Origin: Pachyseris speciosa
Taxonomy: Eukaryota; Cnidaria; Anthozoa; Scleractinia; Pachyseridae
Assembly: GCA_016490735.1 (NCBI GenBank)
Contig: JAEMWC010000661.1
Location: 407,501-471,500, forward strand
Length of the DNA stretch: 64,000 nt
Direction of reading: 5' to 3'
Both the position numbers and the translations under genes were made by a program. The notes beneath the pieces were generated by a model that was given only the letters and a program-made list of their open reading frames with translations, was not told the DNA's origin and ran no database searches. Numbering within the stretch: position 1 is the stretch's first letter; each line of letters starts with the position of its first letter. Shown here one piece after another: positions 20,785-35,700 of the stretch.

Positions 20785-23700
20785 GTTTGTGGCGTCGTTG
20801 AACTTTTTGAAAATTCTTGAGCTTCGCAGATGTTTTGAGTATTCTTCCTGTAAATCTGTAGGTCAGATCAGAGTTTGATTTTAGCTGTTTGATTATGCTT
20901 TTGAATCTCTAGGTGTCGCAGTTAGAGCATTCAAATTGACCGCAAGCGAAGACGTGGTTACGGTGAATGTTAGGCAAAATGTCACTCTTCGATGGACTTA
21001 CGAGATAGCTGCTGGAGAAAGCTATGACATTTTGTGGGGAACCAGCCATCACCGAGGCTCAAGCATTAGAGACATTTTATTCAGGAAATCATCAAGTGAA
21101 GCAGTTGCACGGCCTTCGTCGACGATGCCAGCCAAGTATGTTGGTAGAGTGAACATTGTATCGCAAGCTTCGCTCTTTATTCGTCAGGTTGATCTATCAG
21201 ATGAGGGTTTCTACGTTTGCCAGATCAATGGCCAATTTGTAACGCTGAGGAAGAAGATCAATCTCACTGTAATAGGTAAAGCGTGAAATTATAATTCTTG
21301 TACTTTTGCGCGGCGTACAAAGCGCTGACAAAGAAAGCCGCGCGCTGTTTTCACAGATGATGCGGGGGTACAAGATCGCGCTGTCAAGGTATAAGCCCGC
21401 CTAATTGCTCTCTTTAGAGCACTGTTGCAGCTTTTACTAAATATTGTTTGAAGGGTATAAAATAATGAATGCATTTGACGTTCACTTTGCATTCTTTATT
21501 CACACTAAAGTTACCGAGAAGCATGCCAGATCTTTTCGTGCGGTCACTTCGGTTTGCAACGATCTAACCTGGCCGAGATCAGATATAAATTAAGATAAGT
21601 TTATATGAATACAGATCGCGCAGAAAATCTGTTGCTCGGTGGAAAGCTAAGATGTAAACAAAAAGATAAAAGGAATTCTTCTAAAACCATTGTTTTGTCG
21701 CAACAATTTCATCAGGCATATTTGTCGTCTGGCAAAGGAAATGCCAATTTCGTTGGACGCTCAGTGTAACTCAGGGCACCTCCACTCACTCACTGTCGAT
21801 ATCGTATTTCCGCTTGTCAATGGTTTTGCTGTGGATTGACCCTGCATTATTATGATTTCTCCTGGTTACCTGAAATATTGCCTTCTTATATATTGGTTAA
21901 GGGTTTTGAACCGTAAGGTTTGTTTGAAAATTGCTTGAATGTAAAAATAATCACACAGGAACAGCTTAGCAAACAAGGTTAAGCGATATAATTTTCGCGC
22001 TATTTTTAAAGTCACATTTCACGAAATTGACAAGCACAGCCTCTTTCCGCTTCGTTTGTTTACATTCACATCAAATTGCTTAGTTTAACCGTGGCGTTGC
22101 TGGAGCAATGTTAAGATATCGGTCCCGTTCAAGAAGTAGCTGAAAATTTGTCTCTATTTTTTTTTGCTTTGTTATATTCTCTCTCATCCGGTCTTGTATT
22201 CGAACAGGAGGCTTAAATTAAAAGTGCTTGTAGCGCACGCGAGTGATTGCTGAATATTTGATACTGACTACAATATGTTTCTTCATTTTCCTAACTTTAC
22301 GGTCAAAGATCACGTATTCAAGTACATTCATCAGCCCCAATATTTTTTAATGTATGTGTCATATTATCACCCACACGTAACATTTTTTAAGGGGGTGGAA
22401 ATTATTTGAAGCCAAATGACCCAGGAGTGTTTCACATGGGAATGTCAATAAAGCATTTATGAGTTAATATTCGTATGCCCGAGGTGTCGGCAATAACAGA
22501 GCGGAAACTCTGTGTGAAATGAGTTTGTCATGGAGTTTAGAAGTCAAATTGTGAGAATTTTTTTGCTCCAGACGTGGTGAGGGCCTTTAAAATGGAATAA
22601 TCTAAAGGATTAATTTTCCTTGTGGCTTTTTTTTTATCACAGATCGCAACGGACGCAAGAGACAGCCCTGTAGGTTTAGCTGTCATGCAGAGCAAAACAA
22701 AGACCTTGCAACAAAATCTGTTTGTTGGGCGTTTTAGAAATGGGTTTGCGGCTATTCACTCGTTATTTTTTATAAAAACTGTAAATTGGACATTAAAAAA
22801 AATCGAGTGTGGGTTTTTGGCAGTAAATCAGGTCTTTGTTTTGTCTTTGCTCTATATTGAACTTACATGTAATAATGACCAGCCTTTTTTTTTTTTTCGA
22901 GAATTCTCTGTGTTTAATTTTTTATAACCAGCTGCCTCATGTTATAAAAGTGCTTTGCATACCAACCCCTGAGCACGTATACTTAAATGTCAAAGTAAAA
23001 ACGATTCAGATCAGAACTGGGAAAGAGACATGCTAGTGATTCAAAAAGTAAAAGCAACTGTTAAACAAAGTGAGATTTTGAATGTTTCTTTTTTTGGAGA
23101 GGTGAATTTGTTAAGTTTCTTGATGTTTTTAGTTTTGGGTATACAAAATATTTGGAATACCTTGATTCAGCATTGGTTGTGTGATGTTTTTATTTTCACT
23201 GAAATTTCAATTTCTTAAATTTAATTATGGGCCATGCAATTTGTCATTCACATCATTTTTAAAATGAGCCTTGATGAATCACTTTAAATATACCCATTTG
23301 ACATGAGCGGCTTAGACTGAACATAATAATGATCAGATAAAATATATAAGGGGAAAATATATACAGGAAAATTTTGATCTTTTCCAACTCTGAAATAAGA
23401 AGTTTCTGACCTTTACTTCATTTTCTCTGAATTGTGTAGTATTTTTGGCACATTTTATCAGAATTTTAAAAATTAAGAAACAGATCATTTGAAGTAATGT
23501 AATGCAGCGCTAGTAATGACAATTTCTAGGACTGGAGTATTTGCCTGAGGCACATGTTTTGTTTGGCATGATATTTTCCTAGTGCTGCAGTGAATGAGAG
23601 GAGAACATTTCATCCAGATCATTAATTTAGAATTCTTTGTTTACATGAAAATATAGCCAATATATGATTTGTTAGACAAGTGTATTTGTTAGAGCTTATG

Positions 23701-26700
23701 TTTGATGGATGCATAAATGTTGAATTTGCCATTATTTTTATTCAAACTTGCATTTGTTGGTTAGGATAGATCCATACACAGGGCCTAAATGTCAATATTA
23801 ACAAGGTGGTTTCCATGTATATCTTTGTTGAATCTACAATGTACTGTATAGTCTGTTATTGCTTGTGTGATGTTACTCATTTGGTTGTAGAAATGTTGTA
23901 TACGATCAAAAAGCAAAAGCCAGTGCTATGTGTACCATTTACCACTAGCTTTTCAAACTTCTGTAAAACACACCAGTTGAAGAAATGCTGCTGAGACTCC
24001 AAGTGAATGTTTTTTAGATTATTTTTACATTTCAAAATACTTAGTAACATGCTTTCTCAGGTTGACTGATTTTAACAAACTTGGGTGAAGACCAAGAAAA
24101 TGTTAGCTTTTGACAGTGACTTAGGCTGGAAGCAGAGGATTGAGCAACATGTTACTGACTTTTTGCTTAAAACATGCAAATTTGCAACAGGGAGCATCCA
24201 TATACAAACCATGAAAGACTTAATGATAAGGAAATGAAAATAGAAAACCATTGTGAAAATAGCATGGTGATTTATAAAACCTGAAGTTTCCTGCTGAGTA
24301 CAATTTGTGCCTAAATATGTAGCAGATGAAATTGAGCCCTTGTTGCCTGTATGAAAATACCCCTGTATGGAGGCTATTGTTTTACAGGAAAACTGAACTG
24401 TATAGCAAAATCAAAACACCTTTCCTACTGTTTTCGGACTGACAGTGAGGTATTGATTCTGAATCTAAATTGCATTGGAACCATGTGGGGCTGACCGATA
24501 GAGGTGTTAATTTCAAACTAAGTGATTGAAATGTTTTTGCGAAATGAGTGATTAGCAACTCAATAGTTGGCCTGATTCCTGCTATTCTGATTTTCACCTG
24601 CCGAGCTACTGGACAATGTTTTGACATTGAACTCACACCCATGAAATTACTTGTTGATCATCAACATGCAACTGAAAGAAGGAAACAGTGTGACAAAGAG
24701 CTAATGCTCGAAAATGTCAGCTTTTTAAATCTCTTTACGGTTGTCAATTTACATTATCAACTTGGTTCATAAACCACATTTTCGTGTTTCACCCCCCCCC
24801 CCCCCACCACTACCAATGCAGCACCACAGCTTCTTTAGAAACTAACCCCCTTTATTCAACAGTAGAGTGAGTCCAGCTTACCCCTTTGTTTCAAGCTTTG
24901 CTTTCAAGATTCACTGTACCTCAAAATTTTCATTTATTTCAAGATTAGGTAAAAAATGCAGAGGCACAAGTATAGGTCATCATATTAGAATTAAACACTT
25001 GAGGCTGACCTGATGTTTGATGTTTTAATCCTTAATTCTACTCACAGATGTCCCTGATAATTCTCATGGTGCTGCTTGGAAGAATATATTCAAATATCAA
25101 CTGAAGATAGTTTATCCTTGGTGATCATTTCCTTTACTCTCATAACCTGCATACTTGATCAGATAGTGAAATTGTTAGGAGAAAGTAGATGCTGGTCACT
25201 ATTAGGGATTAAAGGGTTGGTTAAATTTCCTTACTATCAACGGGCCTATTCTCCTTTCTGTTCTAACACTATAATTATCTTTATTCCTAGCTACAAAGGG
25301 AAAACTATGTTTAAAATAATGACATTTCCTCTATTTTTCTGACCTTAATCATGTAATGATCTCGTGAGGGACAAATTAGATCCTTGTCAGTATTAGGGAT
25401 CAGCAGTGTAAAGGAAAGTGTCTAATTAATTTTTAAGGAACAGTTTCTAATTACAAAGATCACAGCAAGATAACAGAATTGAACATATTTGGGCTTTCTG
25501 TGGTGTTCCATACAAGACAGGGGCTGTCTCAGATGAGAAAACCTACATGTAAAGACACTAGAGACACCTTGAGTGATAAACCTAATTAAGAACACCCCTG
25601 ACCCTCTTATAAATCAGTGGTCACTGACCCCTTGCTTTGGAAAGTTATTTGGAACTCTGCATCTGGATATACTTTGAGGTCATTAATGGTTGTGATGATA
25701 ACCATATAAGCTAAGCATGATGATAAAGATGTTAGCATTCCTTTAGATTGCATGTTCTTTGCTAAAAACCATCTTATAGTTTAGATTAACTGTAGTGAAC
25801 ACATGACGATTGTATGTTCATACAAGAACAACAGATTAGGGTTAGTTTACATCCCTGCAAAATGGTAGGTACACTGTACAGCTGTAGCTGGTGGAATGAA
25901 GCTAAGTGATCTTGACATCTTTAACTGAAATCTACCACAACTCAGGGGTTTCAGTAATATTGGTAATGTACATGTAGAAATGGGAGGGTATCAGAATAGG
26001 TGGGGACCCCTGTTTTGTATCTTTTTTTTGGTGGGGGTGGGAGGGTATCAGAACAGGTGAGCACCCCTGTTTTGTATCTTTTTTTTGGTGGTGGGGGGGG
26101 GGGGAGGGGGTGGGAGGTTATCAGAACAGGTGAGCACCCCTGTTTTGTATCTTTTTTTTGGTGGGGGGGGGGAGGGGAGGGTATCAGAACAGGTGGGCAC
26201 CCCTGTTTTGTATCTTTTTTTTGGTGGGGGGTGGGGGGGTGGGAGGGTATCAGAATAGGTGGGCACCCCTGTTTTGTATCTTTTTTTTGGTGGGGGTGGG
26301 TGGGAGGGTATCAGAATAGGTAGGCACCCCTGTTTTGTATCTTTTTTTTGGTGGGGTGGGGGGGGGGGGGTGGGAGGGTATCAGAACAGGTGAGCACCCC
26401 TGTTTTGTATCTTTTTTGATGGTGGAGGGGAAATGGGAGGGTATCAGAATAGGTAGGCACCCCTGTTTTGTATCTTTTTTTTGGTGGGGGGGGGGGGTGG
26501 GAGGGTATCAGAACAGGTGAGCACCCCTGTTTTGTATCTTTTTTGATGGTGGAGGGGAAATGGGAGGGTATCAGAATAGGTGGGCACCCCTGTCTTGTTT
26601 GGTGAGTGGGTGGGGGGTGGGGGGGGTAGTTGCTGTGTTTACAGTGTTGTACTCATTCTTAGAGATCAAAAAAGTGTTAAGGGGGAAGGGAAAAGGGAGA

Positions 26701-29700
26701 CTTGGACTATGCCCTGTGCTTCACGGACATCCTATTTAAGAGACCATGCCTGTCTGTCTGCCATGCAAATGAGGTCAGAGGTTATCCTTTATGTGATATA
26801 TGAATGTTTTAAGGGGTGGGGTGAATGCCTTGAGGGGAATCTAGTGTGAATTCTTTCCATGTGTAACCGATCTTTGTAGGTCGGCTGTTCCACAAGTCTC
26901 TTATTCCTGTTTACAGTTCATATTGTGCATTCTTTCATCATCTGCTCTTCCCACTGCTCCCTAATTACCCGGGCTGCGTGCGTCTCGCGCGGCGCCCGGG
27001 TCTAGAACTACCGACGGTTCTCGAATTCATTAGAGACCTTAAGATCGAGGTTTGGCCATCTTACCGCAAACGGCAAACGGCGGTTTGCGGTTAGCGGTTT
27101 CACGTTAGCTGTCTGCTCGTATTCGGGACTTAAGATTCGCGGGTAATAAATAGCCGGCCGCCATGTTTGTTTTCATTCATTCGTTCACTTTCTATTTTAG
27201 CGGAGAAATTGTCTTAAAAATTGCGTTTCTATGAAAAAGAATTCGATAATTAATAGGCGAAAGAGTTCTAAAAAGTAGTATTTCCTCTCAAACGTGGGAT
27301 TGTGATGTTTTAGGGTGCAAAAATCCTTGCGGTAAATCACTTACCTCTAGAGCGTGGTCTAGCCGTACAAACGTGAACCTCAAACCGCAAACCTGACGTC
27401 AAGGCACTGGTCACGTGACTTCTTGACGTTCGCGGTTCGCGGGAAATGCCGAAAAACCTCAATCTTAATCTCTCTAATTTTCGTCGTCCAGTATCATCCG
27501 CAAATGGCACTTCCGGCGTTTCTGCGCAAGCGCTAACTATTTTTAACAACAGTGATGCCTGTTGTCACGTATGGGAAAATGTCGATTCATCTTGTGGCTT
27601 TTGAAGTCTGAACAAACAATATGTTAAGAGAAGTGTCTATGCGACTGTTTGGGAGTTCAACGGCGAGAAGAAAGTTTTTAACATGAGTAAACTTAACGGC
27701 AGATGGACTGCTGTGTTTCCCCGTGTCTGCTTCAGTAGACAGCGAGTAGTCTCTAATTTTGGCGACGGATTGTGGGGGCACGTGCGCGCGCGAAGTTGCG
27801 AGGAGACGCGATGCGAGGGGAGCGCCAAAAATTAGAGACTACAGACAAAGGGAGTTTGACCTTTCACGGCCGAGTGATTCGAGTGTAAATCTCATATCAA
27901 CAGCAAGAATGATGCCTGTTGTCACGTATCGGAAAACGTCGATTCACCTTGTGTTTTTGAAGTCTGAACAACTAATATGTTAAGACAAGTGTCTATACGA
28001 ATGTTTGCAAGTTCAACAGCGAGAAGAAAGCTTTTAACATGACCAAAATTTAACTCCAGATGGACTGCCGTGTTCCCGTATCCGCTCCATTGAGATGTAC
28101 ATTTTGTTGAATAACTCAAGTACGGGATATCATACACCCCTGAGACTTTGACAGGTAGTTAATTTACTATTTTAATTTCTGGACTTTAATTTTTGAATGA
28201 TAAGCGATTAGTTTTTACAAATGTACTAGCGTCCCTTGAAACTGTCCAGAAACGTTCCTTTCTTGTGTTTCAAATGACCCTGGATTGACGTAAGCTTATT
28301 TGTAAACAGTTTCACTCTGCTAATTAATTTTCTACTCACATTTCACCGAGACTCCATTCACATTTATGCGAAAAATCCTACATCGTTCGATAAGCGTTTC
28401 TTTTCTCAAACAATTATCCATCGAAGCGAAAACAAGTGTGCTTAGTTTTTTTTTGGAATCAATACACTATTTTTATCACCTTGTATAATGATAAACCTCT
28501 GTGGCCTAAAGGTCATTGTTCCTGCCTGCGACGCAGCAAACCCGGGTTCGATGTCTGTCAGTGGTATATATCACGGGCTTTATTTTTTCTGTTTCTCTTT
28601 TTCTTGTTCTTTTAGAAATATTTTTTACAAGTGTTATAATTATTGTTCTCAATGGTTGAGCTGTATTTTAGAGGAATATATGTTGATGGGGGTCTAAAGA
28701 AATAGACTCCAACACAAGCTAAACACAATGCGTCCGATGTAAGAAAGACAGACTTCCCTCTATTCTTTTGTTTAGCACTAAGTTAGGGATACAATACTGT
28801 TTTTTGCAAGCCCGGGTTTAGGCTAATTGTAGCCTCTTGTTCTTGGTGTATCCCAAAGGCACCCTTTGTTAGTAACACAACTGGCTGGCTAGTCAAGACT
28901 ATTTGCATTGTTTGTGTGTGTTTTTTGTACTACATTTAACCCCTCCTGAAAATTGGAACACTCTTGACTACCGGTATTTGCAAACTGATCAGTGGCGACA
29001 GCTGTAGTGGGACATTATCAGCCTTATTTGTCAAGTGAATTTTCCCACTGGATTCCACTGCGATTGAAGGGTGGTTCTGTTGCAGGGAGGCCATGGGTAC
29101 CTCCCTGTTCTCTGCGGAGATGATACCAACCCACCTGCCAACATGGCATCTGTTAATAGTGGTGGTACAATGTTTTTAAGTAAAATTATAATGGCTGCTC
29201 ATGTGCAATCTGACAGCAAGCTGTAGTACAGTGCATGTTCATGTCTTTGCCAAGTAGTTACAACATGTACAGCATGTTATCAATTTGTAAGATTATGAAT
29301 TAATTCTAAGAAGACATTATATTGACCATGTTGAGGTAATAATTTTTCAATTACAGGACAAGTGAATTTTCCAATTTTCATTTTTGAGATCTAAAATTAA
29401 TTAAATGGTAAACTCATAAATGGTAATATTGTCATCATAATTTGCTTTTCATCATTTAAAAAAATAATGTCATTATTAGTTTGTGGTAATCTCCAACTGT
29501 GTATGCACTGATTTCATTTCTTAGAGTTCTTATGAGCATAAATTATATTTTAGAAACGTATTTGTACATTAGATGATTGCATTGGTATTTTGTTAATTAT
29601 CTTCATGCCTGGTCTGATCTACAAGTAGAGAAGGCCCTAGTCATTTCTTATTGTAACATATGAGGTCATGCAGCACTGATGTCTATAACAGCTGATTCTA

Positions 29701-32700
29701 ATGTCAGAAATACTGTAGTTATGTTGTTATCATTTGTGGAGACAAAATCATCGCATTTTGTTTTGGCAAAAGAAGTTTAATTGGCCATGCATTGTATTAG
29801 ATGAAACAAGGTTGTATGTTCACCGCAACACTTCTGAATACCCTACAAATTGTACCCTACAAAGAGTCCTGATTAAAATGTAACGCAAGTGTCTGGCTTC
29901 CTTTTTGGGCTTTGAGTAATGTTTCATAACAAAGAAATCAAATCATACTGATATACCCCGTGAGTGGCTTATAATTCATTTTTTGAGTCCAGGGGCTCAT
30001 AGCCACTTTGAAAGCTGTTATTGATAACTTACATGTATTGTAGAGGTGTATTAATTAGACCTGTTTTCCCCTTCTAGCACTATCTCTAAGTCTCTCAGTG
30101 GCTCCTGTGGGTTTGCTATACTTCTTGAGACTGTGTAAACAATTTCAAGGATGCCTTTTTAAATTGAAATCTATTTCCCAATGTTTGACAGATCCTCCAC
30201 GAATTGTAACAGAGATAGTACAAGGAGAACCATGGATTGAAGACAGCTCTAAAGAGCTCACTTGTAATTCAGTTGGAAAACCAAAGCCTAAAGTAACATG
30301 GAAAAAAGATGGTAACATTCTTGCGCAGGGTCGGCGAACAGCAAAACTGGAATTTTCACCTGTTACTTACAAAGATGAAGGGGTGTACACATGCATAGCG
30401 GAAAATGTTGGCGGAAGGGAGGAAGAACAGGTTCAGATCAGTGTCCTCTGTAAGCTATCTTACAGTGTATTCAGATATGTTTTAATTTAAATTAATTCTT
30501 TTATCTCAGTTAGTATGCAGAAAGGTATTTCAAATTAAATGTAAAACAGCCGACCAGTTAGCTCAGTTGATAGAGTATTGGACTACCTTGCAGGAGGTTG
30601 CGGGTTCAAACCCTGGCTGGACAAACACTCAAGGCCTTTAAATAGTTGAGGAGAAAGTGATGCCTTCGTAATGGCATCTACAAAGGGTTAGACTTTCTAG
30701 TCTTCTCAGATGAGGATGATAAACCGTAGGTCCCGTCTCACAGTACTTTCACTTAATCTGATTCTGAGGGAGGTAAAAGAACCACTAGGGACATAACAAA
30801 TCTCTGGCAGTCACCACCCCTAGTGTCTGTCCTAATTCGATATTAAACTTGAAATCCCCTGAGGGGGAGAGGATAATTAAGTTAACTATGTATGTATAGT
30901 GGAACCTCGATTTAACGAACCTTTATATAACAAAGTCCTTGGTGTAATGAACAATATTTTTCAGCCCGCCCAAAGTTACAGTAAAATGTATGGAACAGAA
31001 TCTCGATGTAATGAACCTTGATATACTGAAGTCCTTGTTACAACGAACACAATTTGAAAGCCCAAATGTAAAATCTACCCCGATATAACAAATAAATGTC
31101 AACATGCGACAAATTAAAGATGAAATGCAGAACAAACCAACAGCGCAGAAAATCATTTAATCCTGTAACAAGCGGGGTGAGAGAACAACTCCATACAGAC
31201 ATAAAAGCACAAATAAATTAATGTTTATTACTTGTTCAGATTCCAAAATGCTGGGTAGTGCAACGAAACACCGTTGCAAAACAGGTATTATTATTATTAT
31301 CAACCATACCTCAATATAACAAACATTTTCGGTTGGTTTCCTGCAAATTCATTATAATGAGGTTTTTGATATAACGAAACCTACATATAATGAACCAATT
31401 TTCCAAGTCACTTGGCATTTTGTTACAGGTTGCGATTGGTTGTTAATGCGATTGGTTGTTACGATTGGTTGTTAATGACGTGGGTGTCCTTGGTCGGACT
31501 GTTCAATGAATATTAATATAAATCTACTAGCGTTCTATCACGAATATCGTTCTCTGATTGGCTACGCTACTCGCTATCTATTTAAACAATAGAGTGTTTC
31601 TGTCGAGGAACTATCGGCTGATAATTGCCTCGCGGAAATTTGATGTTCTTAAAACAAGTATTTCGAGGGCAAAATTAATATGCTAGTTTTAAGAACATCA
31701 AATTTCCAAGGGGCAACTATCAGACCGATAGTTCCGAGACATAAACACTCTATTGTCTTTATTGTTCACCACTAAATTTTCTTCCGCGCCACTTCAAAAA
31801 CTTCAAAAAAGAACGCACCACAAAAAAAAACAAACAAAAAAAAACAACGCCATCAAAAAAACAACGCGCCACTTCAAAAACAAAAACAAAAACTTCAAAA
31901 ACACTTCAAAACGCTTGTTTAGTAGCGAAAATTTTTCATGGACGACTACTATCCATCCGGGTATTTTCCTCGGACGGGCACTGTGGGCTGATCGCGGATG
32001 ATCACTATCGCGTCACGTGATCAGTTTAAACCAATAAGAATCGGAGAAAATTTAGTGGTGAACTATAATCTGTGATAGATAGTGAGTAGCGGTTGTCAGC
32101 AAAATGGTGGCGGCTTCGCGTTTTTGAAGTGTCTGCGAGGAGGATTTAGATAATTTACTTGTTTAGTTTTGAACGTCTAGTAGATTTATACTAAAACAAT
32201 TGAAGAGGCTACTGGAAAACCCTCCTAAGTGACTATTTAAGTCAAAAAATTTTTTGTCAAAAGTGCCAGATGTTTTGCATATGACCTTCAATTTACTTAT
32301 ATATTTATATTTATATTTTACTTATTTAATTTGGTGAAAAAAACAGCAAGGCATTGTTAAGTAAGTAAATTGAAGGCCGTATGCAAAAAATCAGGTACTT
32401 TCAATGAAAAAAGTTTTTGACCTAAATAGTCACTTAGGAGGGTCTTCCACTAGCCTCTTCAATTAGATTATTCGCTCTCGATTTCTATGCGTGATAGATA
32501 GAAATATTGAGCTCATAATCTAATTGTTAAATAGATTTACAACAAATGGCAAGTGTGTTTCAGTGACTTATGGCTTCAGAAACCGTTGTATAAAGAGTGG
32601 CTAGGAAAAATCAAAAGTGACGAGCACAAGGCACGATGCATCGTGTACGTGAAGGATGTAGACATTTTGAGTATTGAAGAGTCAGCGTTCACAAGTCACT

Positions 32701-35700
32701 TGAAAAGAAAAACATCAAAAACTGACATTAGGAAGCGTTTCCAGTTTTGTTGGCATTTCTTCTCAACAACCAGCAACTACAAGTGATAAAGCCAAAGTAG
32801 TTTTGAAATCTGCTACATCTGAAAGTAGCGAACACAATAATTCCACGCAGTCCATCACCGCGAGTTCATTGGTGATGGAAAGAAGTGTCACTCATGATGA
32901 GACATTATAGGCAGAAATTTTATGGGCATTGAAAGTGATAATAGGGCCGTTTATACGAGAGAAAATAAGCCGCGGCTTACACTGGCCACGGCTTACATAA
33001 GATGCGAGCCAGCCATTTATACGAGTGCGGCTTACATAAGACGTGAAATGCTTGTATAAATGGTTCGCGGTTATAAGTTCGCTATAATAACAAAAGAAGC
33101 GCATGCTTGAGCAAGCTGCGGACAACGCTTGAGTACATTTATACGAACACTTTCATGTCCAAGGTAAGCTGCGGTCAAGATAAGCACAGCCGAAAACCCC
33201 TAGGCCAGGATAAGCCGCGGCTTAAGCTAGCTGGCGATGGAGTAAGCCGTGAACTTCGATTATGTAGTACCTTTAAATGGGGTGTTCGCGTCTTATGTAA
33301 GCCGCGGCCAGTGTAAGCCGCGGCTTATTTTCTCTCGTATAAAACGACCCTAATGTCTCATTACTCCTATAAATCATGTGAAGGTACGAGCAACTTTATT
33401 TCAAGTGATTTTTCCTGACAGTATAGGATTGTGAGTCAGTTTTCACGTGGAGAAAATTTTGCACTGTATGGATCGAGTCCTTAAAAAATGGAAAATGTGT
33501 CCTTGAAAGTCCTTGAAAAGTCCTTGAATTTTTAGTCCGAAAAAGGGTACGAACCCTGTTGTTAAATCGAGGTTCCACTGTATGTATATGCAGTGTGCCA
33601 TGAAAGGTTTCACAGTTCCTTTGTTTAAATTCTACTTGAACTTTGTATTGTTCGGTCATTATTTTGATATACTGTAAGAAGAAAAACAAAAAAAAACTAA
33701 GCTCAAAGACCTGCTTACTGGCAACAAAACATTAAACTATATTCTTTCAGCTTAGATTTGTTATAACTGAATATTGTTGTCAAAGGCCAAGAATGAATAT
33801 CCATTGCCTTGTTCTGTCATTAGTTTTTACTGTTTTAGTTTTCAGCTCTTTGATTTTAAGGACTTGCATCAATCTGAGTTTACCTTTTGGAAATTTGTTT
33901 TATTTATGTTAAGTTTCCAGCGATACATTTTTTACATCACTGGTTAACTAAATGCAACCATTCCTGATTGTGTACATTGGATGTGACTTAATGGCAAGTT
34001 AAATGTATTTAGTATTTTAATAGTTTATCAGATATATATCACACATATTTACAGATGCACCCAAAGACACAAACATAACAACCGATGCTCCAGAGGACAC
34101 AGTTACTGATGGATCACTAATTACAATCACATGTAAGGCCCGTGGAAATCCTGCCCCTAAGTACAAATTTTCCATTGGAGGGAATCGTATAAGGGACAGG
34201 AAGGCTGAAAGATCTGGCATTCTTACAGTGACGGCAATCAGCAATACCCTAAGTGGAATTTACAGCTGTCAACCTGAAAATGACAGGGGAAGGGGACCAG
34301 TGAGTGAAGTCACAGTCTACGTTCGATGTAAGTAGCTATAGATTGTATTCTTAAAATGCTTAAGTGGCTGCAGTGTTGTGGACTGGAAAGCAAAAGAGTT
34401 CTGTTTGCCAATGGCAAGTGTTTTGGCAGGTTATGCGTAGCCAAGATGAAAACGTTTTCAAATTCTCTCCTTGCATCTCAGATGAACTTCCTAATAACTT
34501 AGTGTTGCTCATTTCCTTTTTTCAAATTTAGTTGATTTTATCTCACTGGTGATTCAGAAGCAATTCATGAATGAGAAGTCACTGAAAATTAATTTTAGTA
34601 AATTTATGGTCAAAATCGGGGATAATTCCCATGATACCACCCCTTGAAGTACACTTCTTTGAACAAAACATACTCAGCTTGAGTATCTGCATTAGTGCAG
34701 GTCTCCTAAATTGGGACAAAGTAAATTTGAATTTAAGCCGGTTACAGACGAGCAAATTTTCCTTTCTAAGTGTCATTGACAATTTTTATTTGCTCATGTT
34801 TATGAACGACAAGTTTTGCTTTCACAACTTTTATTTGCTGGTGTGAATGAATGAACAAATTTTCTTTGACAAATATTCACTGTAGCCAGCAATTCAATTA
34901 CACAGCGGACGGCAATTTTTTGACAAATTTTCCTTGTTGACCCGTACAGACGAGCAAGTTCTGCGATGTGTCAAGTTTTTCCTTGACAACTCCACTTGTT
35001 CAAAAACTAGCATGCTAGTTTTTGAACAAGTGCACTTGTCAAGGAAAAACTTGACAAGTTTTTCTTTACACACCAGCAAATAAAATTTGTCAAGTCAAAA
35101 CTTGTCAAGGAAAACTTGCTTGTCTGTAACTGGCTTTACTTTATTGTAATTAAATTATGAAGATATCTCTGAGTCCTTCCATTATTTGATAACAGCCCAC
35201 TCAACATGTCACAGGCCCCCAAATCTTAGGTGAAATACATTTCTTAGAAATACATTTGTACTTTTCTAAATTCTGTCCGTCTGTGCAGTGTACGTTTGTC
35301 TGTCCCTTGGTGGGCCATTCAGTCACTGAGAAATATATTGTTAACATTAATTCTGTTCATACTTTCAGATGCACCTACAATAACTCGACGTCCTAGCAAT
35401 AAAATTGTTGACGAGAATACCACAGTTACTGTGCAGTGTGCGGCCAAAGGCTTTCCTCCTCCAACAATAAAATGGGTCAAACTGCTTGGTAACAGGAATG
35501 TTGGGAATGGAGATTCCTTGCTTCTACGAAATGTTCAGCGTTCAGACAAAGGTCGATACAGATGCATAGCATTTAATAGTGTTGGTTATGACACTGCGGA
35601 GTTTAACATCAATGTTTATTGTGAGTAATAGATCTCTTTCTTGAATCTTTGAATGGGACCCTCTATCAATGGTATAGGATTTGAATGAGCCGAAACCAAT

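Larger units (their letters stand above)
26967..28841. repeat. Composite repeat copy B (possible solo LTR)
   Basis: A second copy of the 6611-6880 plus 15499-16606 repeat, in the same orientation. It carries the empty transposon target CAGATG at 27700-27705. It is interrupted by a MITE at 27029-27478; without it the length is about 1.4 kb, as in copy A. Confidence 0.75.
30897..33580. mobile_element. pogo/mariner-like element, decayed, with nested MITEs
   Basis: Ends GTGGAACCTCGATTTAAC and GTTAAATCGAGGTTCCAC are inverted, flanked by TA-rich sequence (GTATA at left, TGTA at right). The left 500 bp repeat GATATAACGAA-type motifs inward. No transposase frame is visible. Three fold-backs lie inside. 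Confidence 0.65.

Noticed and set aside
22622..22927. Frame after an acceptor-like TTTTTTTATCACAG
   Set aside because: Would be an exon in intron 2, but it has no Ig or FN3 motifs and no phase-matching donor.
26000..26323. Open frame of 107 codons (repeated CFVSFFWW)
   Set aside because: It is produced by the G-rich minisatellite; no start context, splice sites or domain.
30548..30615. tRNA gene
   Set aside because: A and B boxes are present, but the cloverleaf is not complete and a SINE tail follows.
32553..32786. Expressed zinc-finger gene
   Set aside because: Only a short degenerate fragment with a missing cysteine; kept as a low-confidence pseudogene.
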